NCBI RefSeq assembly: GCF_000711975.1
Contig: NZ_JONT01000011.1
Coordinates: forward strand, 1-64,000
DNA length: 64,000 nucleotides
Reading direction: 5' to 3'
From: Desulfofalx alkaliphila DSM 12257
Lineage (GTDB): Bacteria; Bacillota; Desulfotomaculia; Desulfotomaculales; Desulfohalotomaculaceae
A program made the translations under genes and the position numbers. The notes beneath the pieces were generated by a model. The model was not told where the DNA came from. It worked only from the letters and a program-made list of their open reading frames with translations, and made no database searches. Below, piece after piece: positions 33,780 to 43,416 of this stretch; positions within the stretch are counted from its first letter, which is position 1; every line of letters starts with the position of its first letter.

Positions 33780-35903
33780 TTACTTATGCAGCCTTAACTG
33801 ATTAATTTGCTTTAAATTATCTAACCTGTTCATCTTGATCATCTTTTCCGATGTGGTGTACAAAACATCGTCCATATAAAGGGAGCGAATATCACTGCTA
33901 TAATATCTGTCATCCTGGTGGGCTATTTTGCCCCTCAGGCTAATTCCCTCTTCAGAGATATCAAATACATAAACGCCATGCCACTGGTCATCCACCGGCC
34001 TGTACGGCTTGTATGGCGGATAGAAAGAAATGGGTAAAACCAGTAGGTTTTTGTCCCTGTTAAAGAGTACAGCCTTGTGGTTCCACTGGGCTGTTGTTTC
34101 AACATAGCCCCCATTGTTTTTCACCACATATTTAGCCTTCTCCTTTGGATTAGCCGGATCAGATACATCAAACAGTGAAATTTTTACCCCTAAGTCCAGG
34201 TTGTTATTAACGGGTGGGAATATCAAGGGCCTAACAGCACCAGCATCGGGAGCTGCCGGCTCCGCCATTTCCTTTCCTATGCCGATGATGCAGTTTTCAT
34301 CATAGGGATGCATGTAACTGGAGTAGCCCGTTATTTTTAATTCACCCAGCATCTTAGGGTTATGGGGATCCTTCAAATCGATAACAAAGAAGGGGTCCAC
34401 CTCGCGGAAGGTGACTAAATAAGCCCTATCGCCCATAAAGCGTGCCGAATAGATGCGCTCAGTGGGGGCTAACCCTTCGATTTTACCGACGGTTTTTAAG
34501 CTGCCATCCAGTACATAGATGTTGTTTTTAGAGGGGTTGTTCTCGCTGAATGTATCCCCGGAGGTGGTTGCTATTCTAAAATAACCCTTATGTTCATCCA
34601 TTGAGAACTGATTTAATACCCGGCCGGGAACCTGCCCGCTGCCCAGGTATTTTATATTCCCTTTGTTAATGGCAATTTTGTGGACTGTGGTTTTATCTCT
34701 GGCTTGGGCCAATTTATTATGCCACTCCATGGACAATTGGCCATAAGCCTTCTCAAATTGTTGAATCTCTGCACTGCTTAAACCCGCTAGGTAGTTATCC
34801 AATACATCTTCCGCCGCTGCCAGTTTTTCAGCCACCCTTTGGTTGGAGTTTACAATTTCTGAAATTTGCACCTGCACCTTTTCCGGCAGCAGGGCCGACA
34901 TATCCTTTAAGAGGTCTTCCATCAGCGGGATTGGCACCATGTAGGGATTATTGGTTAGATAAATATTGTTCTCTGAAACATATATATTTTGTGATGTGCC
35001 GGTTAAGTAGGTTTTGCTGCTGATGTCATTGCCGGCATCATTGATATTAAAGGATAATATCATGGTATAGTCATAGCCCACATCGCACTGATCAAAATGG
35101 TAAATCTGCTGTGGTGCTATTTCTTTTTCGCTGCCGTTCACCGTGATTTTGGGCAGCACCGGCTGCGGCTTATTAGTAACCGGAAGGGTGCGGTACACGG
35201 GCGAAACGGCTACCAAGTACAAATGGTCGCCAATCATACGGGCATCGCTATATACCCCATCGCTTATAACTTCCTTTTGTTGAACCGGGTTGTTTCGATC
35301 GCTGATGTCATAGACCCGGGCATACATGCCATTATTCTTGTAGTTATAGCCCATTACCACTAATTTATTGCCCTTGACAAAGATATTTTGTCCGCTGCCG
35401 TACTGCTCGCCGTCCCACATGGACTGCCCATTATCCAGCTTTATTTGTGATAACACCCGGGCCTTATCCGCCGGGTAAGCTTCAACGATAAACACATGGC
35501 CCCTTGATAACAGATACAGGTAGCGTCCGTCACTTTTTACAATATCCGCCTCATCTACCCCATCCACCTGCAGGTTAGTGGTGGAGTAGTCAGCTGCACC
35601 GTCATTGGCGCTGCCTGCGGGTGCAGATTCCTTTGTGTCTGCCCTAAGTTCCTGTGCCGACTCGGACGCCAGATCCATGGTCACCACATCCCGGGCTACC
35701 ATGCCCCTTCCAAAACCTATCGTTCCCAGGGCCTGCACCATCATAATATTATCCTCCACGTACTGGGCCAGCTCTTGCCGGGACTGAAAAGTATATAGCT
35801 TACCTGCTTGGTTTCCACCAACCGGCTGTGATTGCTGTTGACACCCCATTGCCAGTACCGGCAAAACAACCAATAGGATTAGAAAAATGTTTCTCTTTAA
35901 CAC
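33780..35903 (-). CDS. Secreted lipoprotein with C-terminal beta-propeller (COG4880 type)
   Basis: Exported protein of 707 residues. A signal with lipobox VLAMGC (C21) anchors it at the outer surface. A Gln-rich linker follows. The body shows repeated propeller blades with the family marker DGRYLYLLSRG / MIGDHLYLVAVSP / MGDRAYLVTFREVDPFFVIDL / YMDDVLYTTSEKMIKM, which together form an eight-bladed-type propeller (the Beta_propel domain). A small helical insertion (about residues 335-410) is rich in Gln and Glu. Function is unknown, and binding to wall or polysaccharide is common for such proteins. The start is GTG 35903, with AAGGGGGCAGG upstream. Confidence 0.85.
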   Translation of the reverse strand: MLKRNIFLILLVVLPVLAMGCQQQSQPVGGNQAGKLYTFQSRQELAQYVEDNIMMVQALGTIGFGRGMVARDVVTMDLASESAQELRADTKESAPAGSANDGAADYSTTNLQVDGVDEADIVKSDGRYLYLLSRGHVFIVEAYPADKARVLSQIKLDNGQSMWDGEQYGSGQNIFVKGNKLVVMGYNYKNNGMYARVYDISDRNNPVQQKEVISDGVYSDARMIGDHLYLVAVSPVYRTLPVTNKPQPVLPKITVNGSEKEIAPQQIYHFDQCDVGYDYTMILSFNINDAGNDISSKTYLTGTSQNIYVSENNIYLTNNPYMVPIPLMEDLLKDMSALLPEKVQVQISEIVNSNQRVAEKLAAAEDVLDNYLAGLSSAEIQQFEKAYGQLSMEWHNKLAQARDKTTVHKIAINKGNIKYLGSGQVPGRVLNQFSMDEHKGYFRIATTSGDTFSENNPSKNNIYVLDGSLKTVGKIEGLAPTERIYSARFMGDRAYLVTFREVDPFFVIDLKDPHNPKMLGELKITGYSSYMHPYDENCIIGIGKEMAEPAAPDAGAVRPLIFPPVNNNLDLGVKISLFDVSDPANPKEKAKYVVKNNGGYVETTAQWNHKAVLFNRDKNLLVLPISFYPPYKPYRPVDDQWHGVYVFDISEEGISLRGKIAHQDDRYYSSDIRSLYMDDVLYTTSEKMIKMNRLDNLKQINQLRLHK

Positions 35904-35987
35904 TGACCTGCCCCCTTAACCATTTTTATATATATAGGCGGCTGACATGGTTGAAAGGTTCCATAATATGGTCAATGTTTTTTGGTC

Positions 35988-36221
35988 TTATTGTGAAAGA
36001 AAATCCACCATCACCTCACCCAGCGGTTTAAATATCCATTCACTGATTTGGGTTGGATTAAGAAGAGAAAAATTCAAGATTTCAGCTATGCTTAACCCAA
36101 TTCCCACTGCCAGTAAGAAGCTAAACACAAGCAACTCTTTATATTTGTCTTGGCGCACCAGCCTGGGAACTTCTGTTGCAATAATTAAGGCAAAAGCAAT
36201 AAACAGCAATAGCAAGTACAT
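35988..36221 (-). CDS. Small two-helix membrane protein of the ger operon
   Basis: Protein of 77 residues with two membrane helices (about 1-18 and 28-50), a basic loop between them and a C-terminal hydrophobic end. ATG 36221 follows GGAGGG, 15 bases after the stop of gerC, so it is almost certainly the fourth gene of the germination operon. Small accessory membrane proteins (GerD- or GerW-unrelated) are known in some ger operons. This one is of unknown function. Confidence 0.75.
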   Translation of the reverse strand: MYLLLLFIAFALIIATEVPRLVRQDKYKELLVFSFLLAVGIGLSIAEILNFSLLNPTQISEWIFKPLGEVMVDFLSQ

Positions 36222-36236
36222 TTATTATTCCCTCCT

Positions 36237-37454
36237 TTATTTTATTTCCGGTGCGTTTGCTACCATGCCTGTGCGTCGAATATCGGCCTCCACATTTACT
36301 ACAATATTCACCTGGGGGTAAATATCCCTCCACTGCTCCTCAATGCCTTTCCAGTAACGGGGGTATTTCTTACGTAAGCTTTCGCCAAAACCAAAGATAT
36401 CTGCTCCATATTTATGTTGGCAGGTGTAGATAACCCCTTCCACCATATCTTTAATCTCCTGGGCAAGGTTTTGTTCAATATCATAAATCATCTCCGGGGT
36501 AAGGTGATATCTTGCCTCGTCGTGCTCCGCCAAGTCGCCTTCAACCACAAGGTCCACTGTAATGGTGATATTGTCCCCTTGAATATCAGGGATAATTTTA
36601 CTTGTTGAACTGTTCAGCAAAAAGGATACATCTTTTGCCTGTCTATGGATTCCAACGGGTATAGCCCCCCTGTCAGCTTCATTAATAACAAACAAAAAGC
36701 CCTGGGTTTCCCTTTCCCCTAACCAACCCACCAGCCTATCCTTTTTAAACACAGATGCCCCCGTTAGCTTTGTTTCAATATGCACATCACCTTCATCACT
36801 GTATGTTTCAAAACCCGGGGGAGGAACGTTTTCGGGAGGTTTAAATATTGTTACCCTAGAAGCGGCAGCGTCCCTACCAGGGGTAAGCAGATGATTTATA
36901 AAGTCCTTGTGGCTTATAACATAAGATTTACTGACCGTTTTCTGGGTAACACTTACCATGCCGGTAAATTCCTCCGCCAGCAATTTGTTAAGCTGGGGTT
37001 CTGCCTTTAGCACATCGATAGCTTGTCCCTCTGTCACCAATACCCAGGAACGCAGCCGGGAACTGGGGTCACGCAGAAAGAAATCAATCACTTCCTCCAC
37101 CCCTTCCTTAGCAACCCTTTCACCGAGCACAAGGATGTTGGCGTGGGCCCGAAAAACTTCCCGCGGACTCCGCAATGAAATATTGCTTGCGGCATCGTAG
37201 ATGGTTTCCCCATGGGCTGACACCAGCCAATCAGGATTGCCGCTTCCAGCCTGGCTTTCGTTTTGAATATTTATCTCTTCCGGTTGGACAATTATAGAGC
37301 TGAACAACCACAGATCTTGGCCCTTTACTGTCACCTTATCAACGCCTATTGCACTGGAAATAGCCAGTGTCTCTATTTCCTTTCGACTCCAACAGCCACA
37401 AATGAGTGATACCAATAGCAGCATTGCCGTCAGCCATAACAAGGGTTTATTCAC
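36237..37454 (-). CDS. gerC: Spore germination protein GerC, Ger(x)C family lipoprotein
   Basis: Ger(x)C-family protein of 405 residues. A signal with lipobox LVSLICGC anchors it in the inner spore membrane. The family markers are EIETLAISSAIGVDKV near the start, and the C-terminal region ending in the conserved long helix (IEQNLAQEIKDMVEGVIYTCQ). It forms the receptor complex with the GerA- and GerB-type proteins. GTG 37454 starts eight bases inside the end of gerB, with an AGAGGGGGG box. It is the third gene of gerA-gerB-gerC. Confidence 0.92.
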   Translation of the reverse strand: MNKPLLWLTAMLLLVSLICGCWSRKEIETLAISSAIGVDKVTVKGQDLWLFSSIIVQPEEINIQNESQAGSGNPDWLVSAHGETIYDAASNISLRSPREVFRAHANILVLGERVAKEGVEEVIDFFLRDPSSRLRSWVLVTEGQAIDVLKAEPQLNKLLAEEFTGMVSVTQKTVSKSYVISHKDFINHLLTPGRDAAASRVTIFKPPENVPPPGFETYSDEGDVHIETKLTGASVFKKDRLVGWLGERETQGFLFVINEADRGAIPVGIHRQAKDVSFLLNSSTSKIIPDIQGDNITITVDLVVEGDLAEHDEARYHLTPEMIYDIEQNLAQEIKDMVEGVIYTCQHKYGADIFGFGESLRKKYPRYWKGIEEQWRDIYPQVNIVVNVEADIRRTGMVANAPEIK

Positions 37455-38550
37455 TTTGTACCCCCCTCTTTTTTCTCAATAGGGCCACTGTTAGCAGAAG
37501 CATGGGCAACAACAATTGAAAGGAAAAGGCATAGGGGGGAAAGGAAATTGAAAGCCAGTTCACCAGTTCCCTGCTGTTTTCAAAGATGCTGTGCGACCAA
37601 ACTGCCATCACAACACCAATGGGTAATATTACGGCTTTATAGTCCCTTAGGCCAAAAAACTGAGCCGTTCCCAAGACAGTTACGTAATAGAAAATAGTTA
37701 CCTTAATTGTTACACCGGCCACCCACATCACCAGTATCAGTGCCTCAACCCGTTCTATAAACTCCCCCACGGCAATGTACCGGGCCAGAGAAAAAATCGG
37801 AAAAGATAAGTACTTTGACACCTCTCCCATCACCGCTGTGTCTATGACAGCGGTCAGGGCCAAGAGCACCCCCAAAAACAGCACTGCCCCAACTAAATAC
37901 CAGGCGGTTTTTTCTTTGCCCTTGATAAAGGGAAAAAACATCAGCACTAATACTACTTCGCCCCGAAATGCCGCGGTTGTCATGCCACCCCATAATACCG
38001 GCTTTATACCGTTTTCCATTACCGGCAATAGATTGGTGAAGTTGGCCTCGGGCAGCACAAGAATAAATATAAATATTACCGACAGTATTAAAATGGGAAA
38101 TATAAACTCATTGGCCCTGCAGATTACCTCAAAGCCATATTTAACCCCCAGCGCTGTCAGCAGTATCAGTGAAATGTTAAAGGCCAAGACCGGAGTCTCC
38201 GGCATGAAGGCACTGAGCATAAAATCCCCAAATTCCCGCACTATAACGGCAGAAATATGTAAAAACCACAGCAAATACAGCAAGGCCAGCACTTTCCCTA
38301 AAAAATTACCCAAAATAAGGGGGGCGTACTCCACCAGTGTTTGTTTGGGAAAGCGTCTGGCCAATGCCACTGACACCAAGGACACCACCATGGCATACAA
38401 GGTGGCAACTACAAGCAGAGAAATCCAGCCGTCCCTGCCGGCGGTGGCTGAAGTGACAGCCGGTGCAAATAAAACCGCAGTGCCCAGCACCAAGGTGACA
38501 GGTAATAACAATGCCCCTTGCCAGTTTGTAACACATCCTTTTTCAAGCAT
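37447..38550 (-). CDS. gerB: Spore germination protein GerB, amino acid permease-type
   Basis: GerB-family membrane protein of 367 residues with about ten helices, related to amino acid/polyamine transporters. It is the presumed germinant-binding subunit in the spore inner membrane. Features: LLLPVTLVLGTAVLFAPAVTS near the start, RRFPKQTLVEYAPLILG and the FLHISAVIVREFGDFM segment. The ATG at 38550 has GGAGAGG upstream. A GTG four codons earlier touches the box. It overlaps gerA and gerC by a few bases, so the three genes are coupled. The germinant cannot be predicted. Confidence 0.9.
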   Translation of the reverse strand: MLEKGCVTNWQGALLLPVTLVLGTAVLFAPAVTSATAGRDGWISLLVVATLYAMVVSLVSVALARRFPKQTLVEYAPLILGNFLGKVLALLYLLWFLHISAVIVREFGDFMLSAFMPETPVLAFNISLILLTALGVKYGFEVICRANEFIFPILILSVIFIFILVLPEANFTNLLPVMENGIKPVLWGGMTTAAFRGEVVLVLMFFPFIKGKEKTAWYLVGAVLFLGVLLALTAVIDTAVMGEVSKYLSFPIFSLARYIAVGEFIERVEALILVMWVAGVTIKVTIFYYVTVLGTAQFFGLRDYKAVILPIGVVMAVWSHSIFENSRELVNWLSISFPPYAFSFQLLLPMLLLTVALLRKKRGVQSE

Positions 38551-40147
38551 TGTCTTTATCACCTCTCCGGCGCCCTTGGGTTCCCTGATGGGGTCCGGGC
38601 ATTTGACCTATTTTTTGGCGTTGGAAGTTTTTATCCCCTATCAAGTGTGGTCTTGTGATCTTGGCCCACCAGGGCACCCTGACATAGGTATCCTTTAAAT
38701 CATGATAATTTACCGGACTCATGGGATATAAATAGGGCATACCAAAGGACCGCAGCGAACATAAATGAAAGATTAGGGCCATAAAAGCGATCATTATACC
38801 AAACAGGCCCAGCATGGCCGCCATAAACATAATGGGAAACCTCAACAAACGAATGGGGTAAGAACCGGAAATGGTGGGGATGGTAAATGATGCAATGGCG
38901 GTAAGGGCCACCACCATTACCATGGCCGGCGAAACCAAACCTGCGTTTACCGCCGCATCTCCAATGACCAAGGCACCCACAATACTTACCGCTTGTCCCA
39001 CCGGTCGGGGCATACGGACACCGGCTTCCCGCAGTATTTCAAAGACTATTTCCATCATCAGCGCTTCCACAAAGGCCGGAAAAGGAACCCCTTCCCGCTG
39101 ATTAGCAATGGATATTAAAAGCGGTGTTGGCAGCATCTCTTGATGGAAGGTAACCACCGCAATATACAAAGACGGCAACAGCAAAGCAATTGTTGAAGAG
39201 AAAAACCTCAATAACCTGGTAAAACTGGCATAGGGGTAGCGGTTGTAATAATCCTCCGGAGATTTTAAAAACTCCGGAAAGGTAATGGGAACAATTAGTA
39301 CCATGGGTGAGGTGTCAACCAGTATGGCCACATACCCCTCCAATAATCTGGTGGCTGTCTTATCGGGCCTTTCAGTGGTATCTGCCTGGGGGAAAAAGGA
39401 ATAGGGATTGTCTTCTATTAGCTCCTCCAGGGGCCCGTTGGAGACCAAGGTATCAATATCTATTCTCTGAATACGCTCTTTTACTTCCTTTACCAAATTA
39501 TCATCGGCAATACCCGCCACATAGGCCACCACAACGTCGGTCTTAGTTAGCCTTCCCACCTGTAATGCCTCCATCTTCAACCGGGGTGTGCGAATTCGCC
39601 GCCGTATTAGGGCTGTGTTTGTGCGTATAGTTTCATTGAAGCCATCCCTGGGGCCCCTCACTAAGGTTTCCGTGGACGGCTCTTCCACCCCTCGGTCTGC
39701 CCACCCTCTGACATCAGGAACAATGGCTTTGTTGCAGCCGTCTATTACTATTGCTACATCCCCGGCCATTACATAATCCACCAATTCATTCATATATGAT
39801 GTGGTGTTTATTTCCGCAACACCAATGATTCTGGCCTCTATGGCTTCAAAAACATTGGCCTTGTTTAAGGTCCCCACCTGTAAAGCTTCCATAATGTGTT
39901 CGGATAACTTATCTTCATCAACTAAACCATCCACAAAAACCAAAACTGCCTTAATGGGTTTTGGGGCATTGATTTTTATTTCTCGCAAAACTATGTCACT
40001 GCAACACCGGAATATCTGCTTTAATTGGGCCAGATTTTTATCAACACTGGTGGACAAGAGCTGTTCTTGACCCTTTTCCGGGAACAAGTTTTGTGGTTTT
40101 AATTGGGTTAACTTCTCTTTCAGCCTTTTGTAAAGTTGTAAAATCAA
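38543..40147 (-). CDS. gerA: Spore germination protein GerA
   Basis: GerA-family protein of 534 residues. A hydrophilic N-terminal domain (about 1-240) has EGYVAILVDTSPMVLIVPITFPEF leading into several C-terminal membrane helices (PFPAFVEALMMEIVFEILREAG, VSIVGALVIGDAAVNAGLVSP, VPWWAKITRP). It is the first gene of the operon and encodes the receptor A subunit. I chose TTG 40147, which lies at good distance from a GGGGGG box. A TTG nine codons further upstream (40174) lacks one. Expression should be in the forespore (SigG) but no SigG promoter was identified with confidence. It overlaps gerB by about eight bases. Confidence 0.92.
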   Translation of the reverse strand: MILQLYKRLKEKLTQLKPQNLFPEKGQEQLLSTSVDKNLAQLKQIFRCCSDIVLREIKINAPKPIKAVLVFVDGLVDEDKLSEHIMEALQVGTLNKANVFEAIEARIIGVAEINTTSYMNELVDYVMAGDVAIVIDGCNKAIVPDVRGWADRGVEEPSTETLVRGPRDGFNETIRTNTALIRRRIRTPRLKMEALQVGRLTKTDVVVAYVAGIADDNLVKEVKERIQRIDIDTLVSNGPLEELIEDNPYSFFPQADTTERPDKTATRLLEGYVAILVDTSPMVLIVPITFPEFLKSPEDYYNRYPYASFTRLLRFFSSTIALLLPSLYIAVVTFHQEMLPTPLLISIANQREGVPFPAFVEALMMEIVFEILREAGVRMPRPVGQAVSIVGALVIGDAAVNAGLVSPAMVMVVALTAIASFTIPTISGSYPIRLLRFPIMFMAAMLGLFGIMIAFMALIFHLCSLRSFGMPYLYPMSPVNYHDLKDTYVRVPWWAKITRPHLIGDKNFQRQKIGQMPGPHQGTQGRRRGDKDNA

Positions 40148-40244
40148 GCCTGTCCCCCCAAAAAGTGCTAACAATACGGTACCCTATCATTATTTGTCAC
40201 CTTTACCATAATTATTCAATAATAAATAGCGGGGGGTAGGGATC

Positions 40245-40278
40245 AAAAAAACAAGGCACCTGCAGGTGCCTTGTTTTT
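40245..40278. terminator. Bidirectional terminator after ccsA
   Basis: The perfect palindrome ACAAGGCACCTGCAGGTGCC and onward (40251-40274) has an A run before it and a T run after it. It terminates the nrf/ccs operon on the minus strand. Confidence 0.93.
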
Positions 40279-40279
40279 T

Positions 40280-41083
40280 TTATACGTAACTGTGAACACC
40301 GGGTAAAAGAAAGGATACGCCGAACAAGGTAAATAAGACCGCTAAAAAACCGATGACCGCCAACACCGCCGCCCTTTTACCCTGCCAGCCTCGGGTTTTG
40401 CGGGCGTGGAGGTATCCCGCATAGATAAACCATGTAATTAGGGCCCAGGTTTCCTTTGGGTCCCAGCTCCACCAGTGACCCCAGACTTCCTCCGCCCATA
40501 CTGCCCCGGTAATTAAGACCAATGTCATAAAGGGAAAACCCACCACCACTGACCAGTGCATCAGTTTATCTAGTTTTTCCAGCGGGGGCAGGGATACACC
40601 AAAGCCTTTATCAGGATTTCTTTCTTTGAGCAGATAACCGATGCCGATGCAGAAAGAAAGTCCAAAGGCCCCATAGGCAATAACTGCGGTGATCACATGG
40701 ACCTCAAGCCATACGCTCTGCAGTGCCGGCATTAAAGGTTTTGCTTCCGAGGGCAGCATGCTGCCGTATGAAACCAGAATTACGGTACAGAGGGCAACCA
40801 GGGAGGTTAAAAGGGCAGATTTTACATGCCGCCGGACAATAATGTAGAAAAGTAAAATACCCCAGGCAAACAGAAAGGTAAATTCATAGAGAGTTGCAAA
40901 GGGTAGCCTTCCCACCGTTAAGCTGCGGTGGGCCAGCGCCAGGGTTAAGGCCCCACAGGCCAAAACCATAGACCAAAAAGAAGCCCCTTCAAGGTACTTG
41001 TTTGGTTTCCACAATGAAATAAGGCTTAAAACAACCCCGGCCATCAGTAACACGTATGCCGTTAAGTTAAAAGTTGTCTCCAC
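40280..41083 (-). CDS. ccsA: Cytochrome c biogenesis protein CcsA/ResC
   Basis: System II heme handling and ligation protein of 267 residues with about eight helices. The Trp-rich WWD motif is present: AEEVWGHWWSWDPKETWALITW. The conserved His residues around it (HVIT, HWSVVVG, HARKTRGW) would coordinate heme. It acts with ResB to export heme and attach it to apocytochromes outside the membrane. GTG 41083 shares a base with the stop of resB. It is the last gene of nrfH-nrfA-resB-ccsA, so it probably serves the many hemes of NrfHA. Confidence 0.92.
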   Translation of the reverse strand: METTFNLTAYVLLMAGVVLSLISLWKPNKYLEGASFWSMVLACGALTLALAHRSLTVGRLPFATLYEFTFLFAWGILLFYIIVRRHVKSALLTSLVALCTVILVSYGSMLPSEAKPLMPALQSVWLEVHVITAVIAYGAFGLSFCIGIGYLLKERNPDKGFGVSLPPLEKLDKLMHWSVVVGFPFMTLVLITGAVWAEEVWGHWWSWDPKETWALITWFIYAGYLHARKTRGWQGKRAAVLAVIGFLAVLFTLFGVSFLLPGVHSYV

Positions 41084-42117
41084 TACTGCCTTTCACCCCT
41101 TCCAGCGCCTTTGGGTGGAGTTAAATACCTCAATGCAAAGCCCGCCAGCATAGCGATAAAACCAATAAATACTATCTGTACTCCGTAATCTTCTTTAATT
41201 TCCAGGCCTGTATAGTAGCGGTACTGTTCAAAACCAATGGTATAACCCATAAAGTCCCGGGCTTCTCCCGCAGGGATTAGCAGTACATCAATCAGTTCAT
41301 CGTGATGTATCAACCCACAGGCCAAGGTGGGATTGTTGTCAATGGGAGACTTGGAATGGAGCCGCTGCCCCTGTTCATCATAGTCCGGTATAAAGAGCAT
41401 TTTAAGGACGGTGTGATCGTTGAGCGGTATTTCTGAACCGTTAACCAAGTCATAGGGAATTACTTGGTCCCCTGTTATAACTTCACCCCTTAACATCCAG
41501 CCGTAACTGTTTTGATAAATTTTTAGGCCATTGTGTTTAAGGGGGTGGTTTACACTTATTTCTTCCTCAATCTTACCGTCCCCTGTATAAAGGGTTATTT
41601 CACTGCGGTATTGCCGGGGTTCGAGATTTTCGTAGTAGTCAATTTCAAATTGGTGAACTGTTAAGGCATCCACAGAGAAACCCTTTTCAGCCAGGTTTAC
41701 CGTATCTCCTTCCCCAATCTCCATGTATTGGCTGTGGCCGGCCGCCATGGAGACAAAGGCCCCAACAATAATAACCACCATACTGAGGTGGAGAATAATT
41801 GAACCGTAGCCCCGGCAACCCATGATTTTTTTTGCCCTTTGCACCGAGCAGACTATAACACTGGCGCAGAAGACCAGGCCCAGGGCGATAAACCACCAGG
41901 CGCTGTACAGCTTGTTTAAAGACAGCAGTAAAATAAAGCTGCCCAGCAGGTGGCCATAGTGGGCAGTATAAAATTCACCGGTCTGGCCCTGGGGAATTAA
42001 GCTGCCCAGGGACGATATCGCCCCCAGTAAAAATAAAATGATTATACAGGTCTTCATGGAGGATAGGAGTTTTATAACCCCTATCCTCCCCTTGTTTTGT
42101 TCATTTTTTTGTGTCAA
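41083..42117 (-). CDS. resB: Cytochrome c biogenesis protein ResB
   Basis: System II cytochrome c maturation protein of 344 residues. It has three N-terminal membrane helices, an external domain of about 180 residues and a C-terminal helix. Features: LLSSMKTCIIILFLLGAISSLGSLIPQGQ, HLSMVVIIVGAFVSM and VNHPLKHNGLKIYQNSYGW. It forms the heme ligation complex with CcsA. TTG 42117 is well spaced from GGAG. The GTG at 42126 touches the box. It starts 25 bases after nrfA and is coupled to ccsA. Confidence 0.9.
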   Translation of the reverse strand: MTQKNEQNKGRIGVIKLLSSMKTCIIILFLLGAISSLGSLIPQGQTGEFYTAHYGHLLGSFILLLSLNKLYSAWWFIALGLVFCASVIVCSVQRAKKIMGCRGYGSIILHLSMVVIIVGAFVSMAAGHSQYMEIGEGDTVNLAEKGFSVDALTVHQFEIDYYENLEPRQYRSEITLYTGDGKIEEEISVNHPLKHNGLKIYQNSYGWMLRGEVITGDQVIPYDLVNGSEIPLNDHTVLKMLFIPDYDEQGQRLHSKSPIDNNPTLACGLIHHDELIDVLLIPAGEARDFMGYTIGFEQYRYYTGLEIKEDYGVQIVFIGFIAMLAGFALRYLTPPKGAGRGERQ

Positions 42118-42141
42118 TGGTATCACTCCGCAGGTAGATAA

Positions 42142-43395
42142 TTAGTTAGCTTTTTCCACTGCTTCCCTAGCCAGTTGGATAGACCGGTGACCATAATCAA
42201 TTGACTTTCCTATGTTGTTCATCGATTCGGCGGGGTTGTGGAACCCGTAACCGTTAGTTACTATCACATAGTCCAGATACCATTGACCCTTGCGGTGCAT
42301 TTCTTGGGCCTGCTGTAAAAGCCCTTGATCAACACCGGGAGTCTCCCGGGCAATCTTCAACTCGTTGATGGCCTGCACAATTACATCGCCGGCAATATCC
42401 TGCAGTTCTTTAGTCTTGTTTTGGATGTCATTAACCCTGTCCACAAGCCAATCTGCCTCCTGACGGTGACAGGTGTTGCAGCTTTGTTCTATATGGTTCA
42501 GCGGACTTGTCCACTGGTGGGAACTAATTTTCACATTACCCACCTTGACGTAGGGCATATGGCAGTCAGCACAGGCCAAACCTGCCGATTGGTGAGTGCT
42601 GCCCATGAAGATCTCATATTCGGCATGACGCGGTTTAACCAATGGACTTCCGGCATCGGGATGAATCCACTCATCAAAACCCAGATCGTCAAAGTATGAC
42701 AGTATTTCATCTGCCTTTATGCCCTTATCCCAGGGGAAGGTAACCTTTTTGGTTTCCGGCTGGAAGTAGTAGGTGACATGACACTGGGCACAAACCAAGC
42801 TCCGCAGCTCTTGTCTGCTGGCTTCAGTGATATCCTTCCCTTGTCTTTCAAAGGCCTCTATCAAGGCCGGCCGGCTAATGCGCAGATCCATGGTCTTAGG
42901 ATCATGACAGTCCAGACATGCTATGGGATGTGTAATCTGGGAGTTGATTTCTTCAAAGGACATTAAATAATAATCTTCGCCGTACCTTTCAATCAAGGAC
43001 GGTACTTCAGAGGATTTACAGGTGTTGCAGGCTGCACCGGTCTTATAGCGATTGGGATCTATTGCCCTGATGTCATCAAGGGTGTAGAGGTGTCCCCGGG
43101 GTTCGTTAAACTCTGCCGCATAACCGGTTCCTGCGTACATGATCTGCATATATGGTTTGGTTTCAAAATGTGAAGGTTGCTCAGTGTTTTCATAGTTACT
43201 TAGGTAACTGTCGTATTGATGGGGATAGTATATGCCCCAAACCGCAGGATCTGCTTCATCGGCCTCAATTTCACCCAAGGGCCCTGCGGTTACCAGTGTA
43301 TTGTTAGCTTTGTATAACATAAATCCTGAAACAGCCAGTGCAATAATTGCAATCACAGAGAAAATCGCTAAAATACGGTGTTCTTTAGCTATCAA
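42142..43395 (-). CDS. nrfA: Cytochrome c nitrite reductase, catalytic subunit (ammonia-forming)
   Basis: Pentaheme enzyme of 417 residues that reduces nitrite to ammonium on the outer face of the membrane. An N-terminal helix (about 9-29) acts as uncleaved anchor or signal. The five heme sites are CNTCK (123-127, active-site heme with Lys ligand), CLDCH (160-164), CAQCH (202-206), CADCH (275-279) and CNTCH (306-310). The KPRHAEYEIF segment carries the active-site His. It can also reduce NO and hydroxylamine. The start is TTG 43395 with a perfect AGGAGG 11 bases upstream. It lies 21 bases after nrfH. Confidence 0.95.
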   Translation of the reverse strand: MIAKEHRILAIFSVIAIIALAVSGFMLYKANNTLVTAGPLGEIEADEADPAVWGIYYPHQYDSYLSNYENTEQPSHFETKPYMQIMYAGTGYAAEFNEPRGHLYTLDDIRAIDPNRYKTGAACNTCKSSEVPSLIERYGEDYYLMSFEEINSQITHPIACLDCHDPKTMDLRISRPALIEAFERQGKDITEASRQELRSLVCAQCHVTYYFQPETKKVTFPWDKGIKADEILSYFDDLGFDEWIHPDAGSPLVKPRHAEYEIFMGSTHQSAGLACADCHMPYVKVGNVKISSHQWTSPLNHIEQSCNTCHRQEADWLVDRVNDIQNKTKELQDIAGDVIVQAINELKIARETPGVDQGLLQQAQEMHRKGQWYLDYVIVTNGYGFHNPAESMNNIGKSIDYGHRSIQLAREAVEKAN

Positions 43396-43416
43396 TTATC
43401 TAATTTCCTCCTTTCA

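Noticed and set aside
37775-38698. Plus-strand open frame of about 307 codons opposite gerB
   Set aside because: It is the antisense shadow of gerB and gerA. Its composition is rich in Ser, Thr and Lys, as expected for the complement of hydrophobic codons.
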